40,792 nucleotides of DNA, taken from NCBI RefSeq assembly GCF_001636845.1, contig NZ_LITT01000019.1, forward strand, positions 1 through 40,792, read 5' to 3'. Shown here piece after piece: positions 1 through 8,358 of the stretch. The position numbers and the translations under genes were made by a program. The notes under the pieces were generated by a model. It had not been told where the DNA came from. It saw only the letters and a program-made list of their open reading frames with translations, and searched no databases. The DNA is from Clostridium ljungdahlii (GTDB lineage: Bacteria; Bacillota; Clostridia; Clostridiales; Clostridiaceae). Every line of letters starts with the position of its first letter. Position 1 is the stretch's first letter.

Positions 1-21
1 TTTTCCCACTAAACTTCGATG

Positions 22-53
22 AAAAAAGTGGTATTCAATACCATCATTTTTTT
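22..53. terminator. Bidirectional terminator-like hairpin
   Basis: A 7-bp inverted repeat (TGGTATT / AATACCA) is bracketed by A6 on the left and T7 on the right, so it could end transcription in either direction. The rest of 1-248 is somewhat more GC-rich than the genes that follow. It holds no gene I can support; a TATAAT-like -10 lies near 202-207 ahead of the next gene. Confidence 0.45.
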
Positions 54-248
54 GGAAAATTTTCGCCAAGGTTTCTTAGAATTGACGCAGAAATGCGGGG
101 TGAGAGGGTGTGTTTTCGTCAGGGTTTGATGGGTGAGTACATAGTAAGAACGATTTTTTGATGTTAAGGGATTTTTATGAAAAAAATGGTTAAACATGAC
201 ATATAATGATATAATATACTATATATTTATATTTTAGGGGGAGCTCAA

Positions 249-773
249 TTGGAAAGAGATTTTAGATATTTGAGAGACAAATATGGTGATGCAGGTGCCC
301 GTGAAGTATTTGAAAAGATATGTGTACAACTAATGCAGTTAAAATTTAAAGATGCTTATCCTGTCGATGTATCACGGGGAGACGATGGCATAGATATTTT
401 TATTGGAGATTTTTCAGATAGTATTGATGTATATCAATGTAAATATTTTATCGATGGAATAGGAGATTCTCAAAAATCTCAGATAAGAGAATCATTCAAC
501 ACTGCAGTATCGACAGATAAGTACAAGCTTAATAATTGGTTTTTATGTTTACCATGTGTATTAAATGAGAAAGAACATATATGGTGGTGGAAATGGAAAA
601 AGAAAATGGAGGATAAGTATAATAGAAAAATCAAACTATATGATGGAAGCTTATTGATTACACAATTAAAAAAGTATAAGTTATATGATACTTTATTTGA
701 TAATGAAACAAAAATTTTATTAAACCAGATATTAGAATATCTGCAAGACAAAAAAGGTATTATCGAGAAGTAA
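249..773 (+). CDS. ABC-3C/Lamassu-type effector, nuclease domain (frameshifted from its C-terminal part)
   Basis: The N-terminal region is a restriction-endonuclease-like domain. A GDDGID motif at residues 44-49 is followed by Q-C-K at 63-65, the D...(E/Q)xK pattern of PD-(D/E)xK/Cap4-type nucleases, so double-stranded DNA cleavage is the inferred activity. The start is TTG, chosen because AGGGGGAG lies 5 nt upstream. The protein stops at 174 aa, but the next reading frame continues it: one extra A in the A6 run at 750-755 would join both into about 325 aa, the length of a complete effector. Three further genes follow tightly and form an ABC-three-component operon. Family assignment rests on motifs plus gene order. 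The frame break may be natural, a sequencing error, or bypassed by slippage. Confidence 0.7.
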   Translation: MERDFRYLRDKYGDAGAREVFEKICVQLMQLKFKDAYPVDVSRGDDGIDIFIGDFSDSIDVYQCKYFIDGIGDSQKSQIRESFNTAVSTDKYKLNNWFLCLPCVLNEKEHIWWWKWKKKMEDKYNRKIKLYDGSLLITQLKKYKLYDTLFDNETKILLNQILEYLQDKKGIIEK

Positions 774-781
774 TATATGAA

Positions 782-1225
782 ATGGATGATGTATCGGAAT
801 TAGAATATGATGATTGCATATTTATAAAAAAACTTGAATGTGCTAATATCTATGAAAATGAAATTTGCAAAAAAGAATTTTTTAATGCTGAGATAGCTAA
901 AAGTATAATTGAAAGTAAAGGTAATCCAGATGATTTAAAAATGTATTCACAACTAAAATCAAAAATAAAAAGTTTATGGTATCCTCAATATATACAATAT
1001 GCTCAAGAAAAAAATGGTAATATTTTATTAGCAAAAACATATGAAAGAATAGAGGAATTAGATACCACAACACTTAAAGCTACAGATGATATTTCGCTTA
1101 TTGCTAAAAAGGGAATGCTACATCAGCTTTCGGATGAATGCAAAGTAGGGTGGTTAAAAAATTATGAAGAAAAGTTAGAAAGTTATTTAAAGAAAGGGGA
1201 AAATGATATTGGACAATCAGAATAA
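782..1225 (+). CDS. ABC-3C effector C-terminal domain (second half of split effector)
   Basis: This 147-aa frame resembles the C-terminal domains of ABC-3C effectors, which connect the effector to the middle component. The segment near its end with GMLHQLSDECKVGWL (about residues 111-125) has the helix pattern I associate with those domains. It has only a weak ribosome site (GAGAAG, 765-770) for its ATG. Reading its frame backwards without stop reaches the A6 run inside the preceding gene. I therefore infer that this is not an independent gene but the displaced C-terminus of the nuclease. Its stop overlaps the next start by 23 bp, implying translational coupling. Confidence 0.6.
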   Translation: MDDVSELEYDDCIFIKKLECANIYENEICKKEFFNAEIAKSIIESKGNPDDLKMYSQLKSKIKSLWYPQYIQYAQEKNGNILLAKTYERIEELDTTTLKATDDISLIAKKGMLHQLSDECKVGWLKNYEEKLESYLKKGENDIGQSE

Positions 1226-1718
1226 TTCTTTAATAAGTAATATTATTATGGATTCAATTAGAATATTAATTCTTATATCAAAGTTTGAAGTAAAAAAAAC
1301 ATTTAAGTTAACTATGGATAAAATAATGCTTTATGATTATTACATGAAATTTCCTAATACTATGATAAATACAAATAACTTAAATGTTAATATAAAATAT
1401 GATTTTTATGAGTATTATTCTTTTTATCATTGGAAACCAATAGTAAGTGAGTATAATAAAGTTCTTAGATATTTAATATCAAAAGGTTTTATAGAATGTA
1501 ATTTTGATAAAAAAGTTTCTTATTATATGATAACTAATATGGGAAATGAATTTTTAGGAAAATTAAGCTCAATGTACAAAGAATCCTTGGAAGTCTTATC
1601 AGATTTCGTCAAGAACAATATTTCTAAGAAAAGTGATAGTGAAGTTGAAAATGAGATATTAATGAAAACCGGTATCATAAATAGATTTGGGGGTGAGGAA
1701 TATGGGAAAACAGTTTAA
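1203..1718 (+). CDS. ABC-3C middle component-like protein
   Basis: A 171-aa protein lying between the effector and the ATPase, the position and size typical of ABC-3C middle components (LmuC-like), which bridge the two. Residues about 20-120 look helical with a winged-helix flavour (KVLRYLISKGFIECNFDK, then YYMITNMGNEFL), similar to small wHTH-type middle components. The start ATG has AAGGGGA just upstream and overlaps the preceding gene by 23 bp; the 3' end overlaps the ATPase gene by 17 bp, so the operon is fully overlapped. The family call is mainly from context; sequence recognition alone is weak. Confidence 0.55.
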   Translation: MILDNQNNSLISNIIMDSIRILILISKFEVKKTFKLTMDKIMLYDYYMKFPNTMINTNNLNVNIKYDFYEYYSFYHWKPIVSEYNKVLRYLISKGFIECNFDKKVSYYMITNMGNEFLGKLSSMYKESLEVLSDFVKNNISKKSDSEVENEILMKTGIINRFGGEEYGKTV

Positions 1719-3606
1719 ATTAAAAAAACTTTCATTAATAGGTACACGAAAAAATTATGAAGTTATATTTAAGGATGGGTTAAATTATATATCGGGTCCA
1801 ACTTCAACTGGCAAAACTTCAATATTAGAGATGATTAATTATGCGTTGGGTTCGGAAAAACATAAAAATTATATTGAGATTGGACAAAGCTGTATAGCAG
1901 TTGAGCTTGAGATTGAAATAAAAGATTGTAAATATAAAATTAGAAGAAAATTGTTTGAATTTAATGAACCAGTTGCAGTATTTGCTTGGAATTCTCAAAG
2001 TAATACATTTGAATTGTTGGATACATATGAGATTGATATACCAAGTAATCCTAAATCATTATCAGCTTTTCTGTTGGAAAAGCTTGATTTGTCAAATATA
2101 AAAGTTGCAAAACAAGAATTTAGCTTTAGGGATTTATTTAAATTTTCATATTTAAAACAAACAGAAATTGACAATGAAAATATTATGGGTGAGAAGAATT
2201 GGCAAACTTCAATTAAAAGAAAACCAACATTTGAAATAATTTTTAATATGTACGATAAATTAGTGGCCGAACTTAAAACAAGTTTAAAAGTAAAGAATAA
2301 AGAATTAAGGGAACTTCAAATTAAAAATAAAGGAATTAGTGAATTCTTAGAGCGAATAGATGTAGTTGATTTAAAAACGTATTTCAAAAAACGACAATAT
2401 GCAGAGAGCAATATATTAGAGAAGCAAAAACAGCTTGAAGATATAAAAAGAACAAATAATACTAATGATGAAATTTCACTTAGCCTTCAAAAGAGAATTG
2501 TAAACTTAAAGAATAGTATTGAAAAGATTGAGAAAGACATAAGTGACCAAAAACAATATTTAAATAAATTACAGATGTTAAAAAATCAGTATATTAGTGA
2601 AGTACATAAAATCGATTTTATAATTGAAGGTTATAAAACACTTGATAAATATGATTATATTTTGTGTCCCAGCTGTTTACAGCCTATAAATAAGAATGAT
2701 GATTTGCATACATGTAGCCTATGTGGTAGAGAAAAAACTGAGTTAAAAATAGATGAAATATTACAGTTTAAGCAAGATAAGAAAAGATTTATTAAGAAGC
2801 ATAAGGAATTAGTTGAATTTATAAAAAGGGAAGAAAAAAATTTGCAAATTCTCATAAAGAAAAATTCTGGATTTAAGGCTGATTTGTTAAATTTAGAGAA
2901 AGAGCTATTGTATTTACAAAAAGACTATGTAAATCCGTATATCGAGCAAATCGAACAACTAAATTATGAAATTGGTGAATTAAATAGAGCTTTAAGAGAA
3001 TTAGATAATGACCATAACTTATTTATTGAATTAGATAGAATAAATAAGTTATATGATAGTAAACAGCAGTCAATCAAAGATTTAAATGAGAAAATAAAAA
3101 ATACTGAGAATAGTTCTGTAAATAGAGACGAATTAATTAAGGATTTGTCAGGGTTATTAAGTGGAATTTTGGATGCGTTTGCTTTTCCTAAATTAGAAAA
3201 TGCATATATTGATGAAAAAACTTATTTACCTTATGTAAGAGGCAGGTTATATAGGGATTTAGGTAGTTTAGCCAGTGTTACTTTGATAACAATGGCATAC
3301 TATTTAGCAATTACTATTAAGGCAAGAAAAGAAGAATTCAATCATTTAGGGTTACTTATAATTGATTCTCCAAGAAAAAACTTGGGAGCTAAGGCAAGTG
3401 AAGAAGGCTTCAAGGATGAAGAAATATTTAATTCAATAGTTAGATGTCTTATAAAAGTTGGTAAGGATTATGAAGAGAGTATTCAATTAATTGTTGTTAA
3501 TAATGGTTATCCAGCCTTCCTTGATAAGATTAATATTATTAAAGAATTTGATGGAGATGGTACAAAAGGACTACCATATGGATTAATAGATGATATTAAA
3601 AATTGA
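1702..3606 (+). CDS. ABC-3C/Lamassu SMC-like ATPase (DUF3732-type)
   Basis: A 634-aa SMC/Rad50-like ATPase. Walker A GPTSTGKTS is at residues 32-40. A long charged coiled coil runs from about 190 to 500 and is interrupted at about 321-341 by a four-cysteine zinc-ribbon/hook (CPSC...CSLC). The second ATP-binding half near 551-560 contains LLIIDSPRKN, a Walker-B-like segment seen in DUF3732 proteins. In ABC-3C/Lamassu systems this subunit is the DNA- or replication-intermediate sensor that licenses the nuclease. The ATG at 1702 is preferred over the in-frame TTG at 1687 because GTGAGG precedes it. All sensor motifs look intact, unlike the split effector. Confidence 0.85.
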   Translation: MGKQFKLKKLSLIGTRKNYEVIFKDGLNYISGPTSTGKTSILEMINYALGSEKHKNYIEIGQSCIAVELEIEIKDCKYKIRRKLFEFNEPVAVFAWNSQSNTFELLDTYEIDIPSNPKSLSAFLLEKLDLSNIKVAKQEFSFRDLFKFSYLKQTEIDNENIMGEKNWQTSIKRKPTFEIIFNMYDKLVAELKTSLKVKNKELRELQIKNKGISEFLERIDVVDLKTYFKKRQYAESNILEKQKQLEDIKRTNNTNDEISLSLQKRIVNLKNSIEKIEKDISDQKQYLNKLQMLKNQYISEVHKIDFIIEGYKTLDKYDYILCPSCLQPINKNDDLHTCSLCGREKTELKIDEILQFKQDKKRFIKKHKELVEFIKREEKNLQILIKKNSGFKADLLNLEKELLYLQKDYVNPYIEQIEQLNYEIGELNRALRELDNDHNLFIELDRINKLYDSKQQSIKDLNEKIKNTENSSVNRDELIKDLSGLLSGILDAFAFPKLENAYIDEKTYLPYVRGRLYRDLGSLASVTLITMAYYLAITIKARKEEFNHLGLLIIDSPRKNLGAKASEEGFKDEEIFNSIVRCLIKVGKDYEESIQLIVVNNGYPAFLDKINIIKEFDGDGTKGLPYGLIDDIKN

Positions 3607-3820
3607 TATTTATTATGTTGAAAATTATATTTTTATATGAAATTAGATTTTTGTTTGAGACATCTGTGTAATTTTAATAAAAAATATTTAGAGAGATATA
3701 GTAATATTAACATGCTTAAAATTGACATAAAAATAAATTTAAGGAACAATTAAAAATTATTAAAGAACTATATTTAAAATAAAGGCTATGTTTTAACATA
3801 ATATTGAAATGTTACGAAAA

Positions 3821-3849
3821 TTAACGGGTGAATATCATTCATCCGTTAA
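3821..3849. terminator. Hairpin terminator between convergent genes
   Basis: A 13-bp stem (TTAACGG.TGAAT with ATTCA.CCGTTAA, one G-T wobble) with a 3-nt loop. It lies downstream of both the ABC-3C operon and the minus-strand membrane gene and could serve both. The 3607-3820 stretch before it holds no gene that I can see. Confidence 0.6.
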
Positions 3850-3872
3850 AACGTTTTACAAGAAAAATCCAT

Positions 3873-4064
3873 TTATATTATTTCGTTTGGATATAGATAA
3901 TACCAAATATTAATTACTAATGCAATACATGTGACTGCTATAATTCCTGCTGCTACAGGCAATGTTATTCTCTGAGAAAGTTTACTAATTATATAAAATA
4001 TAATTGCATCATTTAACATAACAACTAATACACTTCTAATAATAAGTTCTCTTAAAATATTCAT
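3873..4064 (-). CDS. Small two-span membrane protein, function unknown
   Basis: A 63-aa hydrophobic protein with two likely membrane segments, about residues 10-28 (RSVLVVMLNDAIIFYII) and 36-56 (VAAGIIAVTCIALVINIWYYL). The start is well supported: AAGGAG lies 8 nt before the ATG on the minus strand. It is oriented against the ABC-3C operon and convergent with it, with a shared terminator between. I do not recognise a family. The nearby defence operon and nuclease make an accessory or toxin-like role possible, but nothing in the sequence demonstrates that. Confidence 0.6.
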   Translation of the reverse strand: MNILRELIIRSVLVVMLNDAIIFYIISKLSQRITLPVAAGIIAVTCIALVINIWYYLYPNEII

Positions 4065-4140
4065 AGTATTAACTCCTTTTTATAAAATACCATACTAATA
4101 ATGTAACATATTATAGTTAATCTATACTTTAATTATACAA

Positions 4141-4172
4141 ATATCGTTTTTTCCCTTACAAAAAAACGATAT
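4141..4172. promoter_or_regulatory. Perfect 12-bp inverted repeat upstream of divergent genes
   Basis: Arms ATATCGTTTTTT (4141-4152) and AAAAAACGATAT (4161-4172) with an 8-nt spacer lie between the minus-strand membrane gene and the RecU-like gene, with a TATAAT at 4192-4197 downstream. The position suits a shared operator; a terminator is less likely because no T-run follows either arm. Confidence 0.35.
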
Positions 4173-4227
4173 ATAAAATGGATAATATGTATATAATATA
4201 TAAGTTTAAAAAAGAGAAGAGGATTTT

Positions 4228-4713
4228 ATGCAGAACCAAGGAAAAAAATTCGAACAAGATTTTTACAATAGTTTTCTCAGCTCCCACAAAAAGGTGTTTA
4301 TATACCGTTTAAGAGATTCAAGCAGTGCATGGAATATAGGCGAAAAAGGTAGATTTACCATAAGCAATATGTGCGATTTTATTGCATTTTATAAAAAGTT
4401 ATTGTTGTTAGAATTAAAAAGTTTTAGAGGAAAAAGTTGTCCTTTTACCAATATAAAAAAACATCAAGTAGTGGAAATGTATAACAGTCAAAAGAATTGT
4501 GATGATGTAAAAGCATTCTTTATATTTAACTTTAGAGATTTAAAAGAGACTTATGCTGTTAATATAAATTATATATATAATATTTATACAGAGAGGACAA
4601 GAAAGAGTGTGTCTTTAAATTTTTGTAAGGAGAATGGTACATTAATAGGGCAGGAAATAAAAAGAACAAGATATAGCTATAATTTAAAGAAGTTTTTAGA
4701 AGATATTGCTTAA
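4228..4713 (+). CDS. RecU-like Holliday-junction resolvase-family nuclease
   Basis: A 161-aa protein resembling the RecU/phage-type resolvase branch of the PD-(D/E)xK superfamily. It begins with GKKFEQDFYNSF, the N-terminal glutamate region of RecU. The core MCDFIAFYKKLLLLELKSFRG (about residues 50-70) supplies D...E-x-K, and IKKHQ follows, as in RecU. Predicted activity is metal-dependent cleavage of branched DNA. It is near RecU length but lacks the long extensions of chromosomal RecU, so it is probably an accessory or phage-type copy. GAGG is placed correctly before the ATG. Confidence 0.7.
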   Translation: MQNQGKKFEQDFYNSFLSSHKKVFIYRLRDSSSAWNIGEKGRFTISNMCDFIAFYKKLLLLELKSFRGKSCPFTNIKKHQVVEMYNSQKNCDDVKAFFIFNFRDLKETYAVNINYIYNIYTERTRKSVSLNFCKENGTLIGQEIKRTRYSYNLKKFLEDIA

Positions 4714-4803
4714 TTCATAGCAGGATAAACCCATGCTTTTTATTCCTAATTAATAGTTTCAAGTTACTATATTCTTCTATCAGGTAAAGAAATTATTTTA
4801 GAT

Positions 4804-4870
4804 AATGTCATTTCCTATAAGTGATTTTGCTCAAAAAAAGCAATGTTACATATAGGAAGAGGCATTTTTT
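4804..4870 (+). terminator. Long imperfect hairpin terminator
   Basis: Nested pairing segments (AATG/CATT, TTCCTATA/TATAGGAA, TTGC/GCAA) end in a T6 run. It follows the RecU-like gene. The remaining sequence up to 5025 carries no gene I can support. Confidence 0.55.
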
Positions 4871-5025
4871 ATTGTTTAACTTTAATTTCTATGGGAGTAG
4901 TATCCATTATTAAATTCAAATTAAGAAATAAATTATAAATTTGAGGACAAGTGTATATGATATAAAAAATAATAAAAAAGGAGTTATTTAAAAGTAACTA
5001 CTATAAAAAGAGAGGATGAATTTAA

Positions 5026-5475
5026 ATGGAAAATACCCAAGAAAGCTTTGGAAGCCTAATTAAATACCTTAGAAAACAAAAAGGAATGAGCTTAAAAGAG
5101 CTCTCAGACATTACCAATTTAAGCTGCAGTTATATTAGCAGAATGGAAACGGAAGAAAGAGTCAACCCTACCATATATTGTATACAAAAATTGATGGCCG
5201 CACTAAATATAGATATAAGTACCATAGAAAATCTTTTCCCTTTTTCACCCGAAGAGAAGATTAAGAAAGATATTGATACAATCGAAGATTTATTGTTAAA
5301 TGAAAGATATTTATTTGGACAAAAAGAGGCGAGCATAAGTGTCAAATTATCTTTAAGGGAATTAATAAAGATACTTGAGGAATATGTTACAAAGGAAGCT
5401 TGTGATAGAGAAGATGAAACTAATATTTTACAACAGGCTGATAACCTTAAAAAAGAAATAAGAAAGTCTATATAA
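5026..5475 (+). CDS. XRE-family transcriptional regulator
   Basis: A 149-aa protein with an N-terminal Cro/C1-type helix-turn-helix at about residues 8-65: GSLIKYLRKQKGMSLKELS, then LSCSYISRMETEERVNP containing the recognition helix. The C-terminal half is helical and charged and may dimerise or sense a ligand. GAGAGG precedes the ATG, and a terminator follows at 5497-5534. It is single-domain and lies directly ahead of a possible nuclease gene, so local control of that gene is plausible but unproven; the terminator between them argues against simple co-transcription. Confidence 0.85.
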   Translation: MENTQESFGSLIKYLRKQKGMSLKELSDITNLSCSYISRMETEERVNPTIYCIQKLMAALNIDISTIENLFPFSPEEKIKKDIDTIEDLLLNERYLFGQKEASISVKLSLRELIKILEEYVTKEACDREDETNILQQADNLKKEIRKSI

Positions 5476-5496
5476 ATAAGAAACGTATAATAATTT

Positions 5497-5534
5497 TAAC
5501 TTCCACATGGTTTTACACATTTGGAAGTTATTTT
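5497..5534 (+). terminator. Intrinsic terminator after XRE gene
   Basis: A 9-bp stem TAACTTCCA / TGGAAGTTA (5497-5505 and 5522-5530), followed by TTTT. Confidence 0.6.
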
Positions 5535-5552
5535 ACTATGGAGGAGATTGAA

Positions 5553-6524
5553 ATGAGCTTTGACGGAAGTAGGAGAGAATACTTATATTCGATTTATATA
5601 AAGAAGAACCCGACAGAGTTGTCTGAAAAAATAGGAATAATCTTAAGTGAAAATGATATTATGTTAGAACGTGTTTATGTTGATAAAAATTTTAAGAGAC
5701 GAGTTGATATAAGTGCTGCAGAAAAAGAAAAACAATTATTTTGCGAGATGCAGTTGACAAAATCCGATGAAATACACTATAGGCAAATTGTAGAATTAAT
5801 AAGTTTGGCAAAAAATGATAAAAGTACATTAATAGCTTGGATAGCTACAGAATTTACAGATAAGTATATAACAGAATTAAAGCAATTAATTATTACGAAT
5901 TCTAAAAAAAACATCGAATTACTATTTCTAATTATTAATAAAGATGTTATTAAGCAGCTTGTAGAAATAAATAAATGCAACAAATATAAACAGATAGAAA
6001 TGCTTAAACAACTAAATAATATTAAGGAACATTTTTTATTAATTAGTAGTATAAAAAACTATTATAATGTAAGTAAAGTAAATAGTGTAAAAGATGATAT
6101 TAAGGTCATGTCGTATAAACAAAAAATTTTGATAAAAATTTGCAAAAGACTGAGACAGGATTGTAGTAATCAAGGTAATGTTTATCAATATAAGGATGTT
6201 ACAGGAAATTGCTTTATTATGGGAACGGGATATGGTGGAATAGACTATAAAGTTATGGCAGATAGAAGAAATCGCATTGGCATTGTTTTGGCATTTAATA
6301 ACATAAAAAGTAAAAAAGCCTATTACAAGTTAAAGACAAAGCGTGAAAAGATTGATGACGAGTTTGATTTTATGCTGGATTGGAATGATGAATATAATCA
6401 AATAGCTACATTCTTAGCACTTGGATGGTTTAATGATAAAGAAAAAATAATTTTGATATTTTGTAGAATTGTTAAGCGATATCTATACTGCTTTGATAAA
6501 TATTTAGAAGAAGTTTTAAAATAA
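5553..6524 (+). CDS. Possible PD-(D/E)xK-fold protein, function unknown
   Basis: A 323-aa protein I do not recognise by name. The first 90 residues contain RRVDIS (D52) followed by FCEMQL (E65-x-Q67) and a helix with HYRQIVELISLA. This matches the D...(E/D)x(K/Q) core of nuclease-fold domains that use Gln in place of Lys. The C-terminal part (about 185-323) carries an aromatic-rich domain with GGIDYKVMAD and FLALGWFND. The ATG at 5553 is chosen over 5538 because GGAGGAG lies 6 nt upstream. It sits among defence genes and could be a restriction factor, but this is inference. A strong terminator follows. Confidence 0.5.
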   Translation: MSFDGSRREYLYSIYIKKNPTELSEKIGIILSENDIMLERVYVDKNFKRRVDISAAEKEKQLFCEMQLTKSDEIHYRQIVELISLAKNDKSTLIAWIATEFTDKYITELKQLIITNSKKNIELLFLIINKDVIKQLVEINKCNKYKQIEMLKQLNNIKEHFLLISSIKNYYNVSKVNSVKDDIKVMSYKQKILIKICKRLRQDCSNQGNVYQYKDVTGNCFIMGTGYGGIDYKVMADRRNRIGIVLAFNNIKSKKAYYKLKTKREKIDDEFDFMLDWNDEYNQIATFLALGWFNDKEKIILIFCRIVKRYLYCFDKYLEEVLK

Positions 6525-6529
6525 TATTT

Positions 6530-6587
6530 AAAAAGTATATAAAATAAAAATCAGTATATACGCTGATTTTTATTTTATATACTTTTT
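6530..6587. terminator. Strong 25-bp perfect hairpin terminator
   Basis: Two perfectly complementary 25-nt arms (6530-6554 and 6563-6587) with an 8-nt loop, A-rich on the left and T-rich on the right. A diverged copy (10195-10250) precedes the second CWB2 gene, so it belongs to the duplicated unit. Confidence 0.8.
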
Positions 6588-6757
6588 TGTGTATTATAAG
6601 ATACATTTTGTAAGAAAAAAGTATAAAATAAAATGTTTTTTACAAATTCGACAGAAAAATACAAAACATTTATTAAATCAATGCTATAATTTAGTTAAAT
6701 AGGAAATAAATTTTTAATAAAATACTAATTAATATAATAATTGAATAGGGGGACATT

Positions 6758-8074
6758 ATGAAAAAACCATTAAATAAGAACATTTTAATAGCTATATCAT
6801 TTTTAGTTGTTGGAATATTAATCAGTTTTAATTCAAAGGTGAGTGCTGATGCAACACCAACAATAACAAGAATAAATGGAAGTAATGTATATGATACAGG
6901 CATTAAGGTAAGTCAGAAAGGATGGACAACCTCAGATAATGTTATTTTGGCAAGTTCAGCAGATTTTCCTGATGCATTATCTGGTACATCTTTAGGTATA
7001 AAAGTTGATGCACCAATACTTTTCACAGACACAAACACTTTTAGTGATAATACTTTAGCCGAAATAATCAGGTTAAAAGTAAAAAATGTTTACATCCTTG
7101 GGGGTACTTCTTCAATATCACAAGCAGTGGAGGATGAAATTAAAAGCAAAGGTCTAACAGTAGAAAGACTTGGAGGGTCAGATAGGTTTGCTACAGCAGT
7201 ACAAGTTGGAAAGGCTGTTGAGAAAATAGGCAATTCTAAAACTGTATTTTTAGCTAATGCATATAACTATCCTGATGCTCTTTCAGGCTCAACCTTTGCA
7301 GGAAAAACAGGAAGTCCTATACTTCTGACAGATGGTAATTCTCTTAACGAACAAAGCAAGCAAGCTTTAAAGGACTGGGGAATTGAACATGTAAATATAC
7401 TGGGAGGGGAATTCGTTATGTCTTCCAATATATTGAATGAGCTTGTGGATATGGGCATCACTGTTAATCGTTTTGGTGGAACTGATAGATACCAGACTTC
7501 TCAAGCAATGGTTAATAATTTTGCTTCTTCTACAGAAGGGCTTACTTTGGCAACAGGAAAGGATTTCCACAATGCTCTTGTAGCTTCTGTATTGGCAGGT
7601 AAAATGAATTACCCTCTAACATTAATGGACAATGACTGTAGTTCAACAGAAAAAAGTTTTGTTGAAAATAAAAATCTTATAATTGTTGGAGACTATGGTT
7701 TAACTGTAGATGAACCAGGTTATACTGGCAGTCAAATAAAACAAAAGTTATATAGTTTAGGTTTCTTTGATAAAAGAGGAGGCATGGCTTTAAATAAGTA
7801 TGGTTCGCAAGGAGTAGATGAGTATGATGGTGTAACTTATTCCACATATCACGATAGCAGAGATATAAATATATCAATTTATGCAAGCAATTCAGAAATA
7901 GATACAAAAATACACACCATGTTAAATTGGATACTTCCTACTAAAGGAGATACTTTATTTTCTATATTAGAGAATCCCAATTTGAACTCTCAAACTCTTG
8001 AATTGGATGGAAGAACTATTTCCATAACGGTTCAGCCTGCTTTTATAAGTATAAATTTTGGACCAATTAAGTAA
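6758..8074 (+). CDS. Exported CWB2-repeat cell-wall protein (copy 1)
   Basis: A 438-aa surface protein. A signal peptide (KK at 2-3, hydrophobic core about 9-24, VSA|D site near residue 30) is followed by three CWB2 repeats at about 35-305. These are recognisable from ILASSADFPDALSG, ILGGTSSIS and VERLGGSDRFATA and their later variants; CWB2 repeats anchor proteins non-covalently to clostridial cell-wall polymers. The C-terminal 115 residues are a different, unrecognised domain beginning around GYTGSQIKQKLYSLGF. GGGGGAC precedes the ATG. A close paralogue lies 3.7 kb downstream with the same flanking hairpins, so the gene was duplicated with its control region. The C-terminal domain has diverged most, suggesting it carries the specific function. 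Confidence 0.88.
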   Translation: MKKPLNKNILIAISFLVVGILISFNSKVSADATPTITRINGSNVYDTGIKVSQKGWTTSDNVILASSADFPDALSGTSLGIKVDAPILFTDTNTFSDNTLAEIIRLKVKNVYILGGTSSISQAVEDEIKSKGLTVERLGGSDRFATAVQVGKAVEKIGNSKTVFLANAYNYPDALSGSTFAGKTGSPILLTDGNSLNEQSKQALKDWGIEHVNILGGEFVMSSNILNELVDMGITVNRFGGTDRYQTSQAMVNNFASSTEGLTLATGKDFHNALVASVLAGKMNYPLTLMDNDCSSTEKSFVENKNLIIVGDYGLTVDEPGYTGSQIKQKLYSLGFFDKRGGMALNKYGSQGVDEYDGVTYSTYHDSRDINISIYASNSEIDTKIHTMLNWILPTKGDTLFSILENPNLNSQTLELDGRTISITVQPAFISINFGPIK

Positions 8075-8078
8075 AGCT

Positions 8079-8122
8079 AAAGATATTAGTTTTAGAATTA
8101 ATTCTTAACTAATATCTTTTTC
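8079..8122 (+). terminator. Terminator of CWB2 copy 1
   Basis: A 13-bp stem AAAGATATTAGTT / AACTAATATCTTT followed by further T residues. Confidence 0.65.
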
Positions 8123-8210
8123 TTATTAGTATTATTATTGTATATAACTACTTTAATTAAAAATATATAGATGATTTTAAGGTAGATTAGTTAAATTTTA
8201 TAACATAATC

Positions 8211-8325
8211 AGGATTCCCCCTACCTGTAAGCGGCAGCATAGGTGGGGGATTTAGTAAATTTCAGTAGGGGAAATAGATACCTCCACTGAAATATCGAGC
8301 GAAGCGAGTTCACAAGACACTCAAC
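8211..8325. other. GC-rich structured block, candidate orphan IS200/IS605-type end
   Basis: Three consecutive foldable segments stand out from the AT-rich surroundings. CCCCC.ACCT pairs with AGGTGGGGG (8217-8226 with 8241-8249). ATTTCAGT pairs with ACTGAAAT (8259-8266 with 8286-8293). A GAGCGAAGCGAG hairpin follows. Such GC-rich subterminal hairpins resemble ends of IS200/IS605-family elements and their omega-RNAs. No tnpA or tnpB gene is present nearby, so it would be a solo end. Assignment is by resemblance only. Confidence 0.4.
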
Positions 8326-8358
8326 CAATATAATAGATAAGAAAGAATGGTGATAAAA

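Larger units (their letters stand above)
6530..8122 (+). repeat. Duplicated unit, copy 1 (hairpin + promoter region + CWB2 gene + terminator)
   Basis: About 1.6 kb from the 25-bp hairpin to the downstream terminator is repeated at 10195-11804 in the same orientation. The upstream 160 bp, gene and terminator are all recognisably similar, with divergence greatest in the 3' quarter of the gene. Confidence 0.75.

Noticed and set aside
9-197. Minus-strand frame of 62 codons at the left edge, as a transposase remnant
   Set aside because: No transposase motif can be identified and the frame covers the terminator-like hairpin; I could not support it as a gene or remnant.
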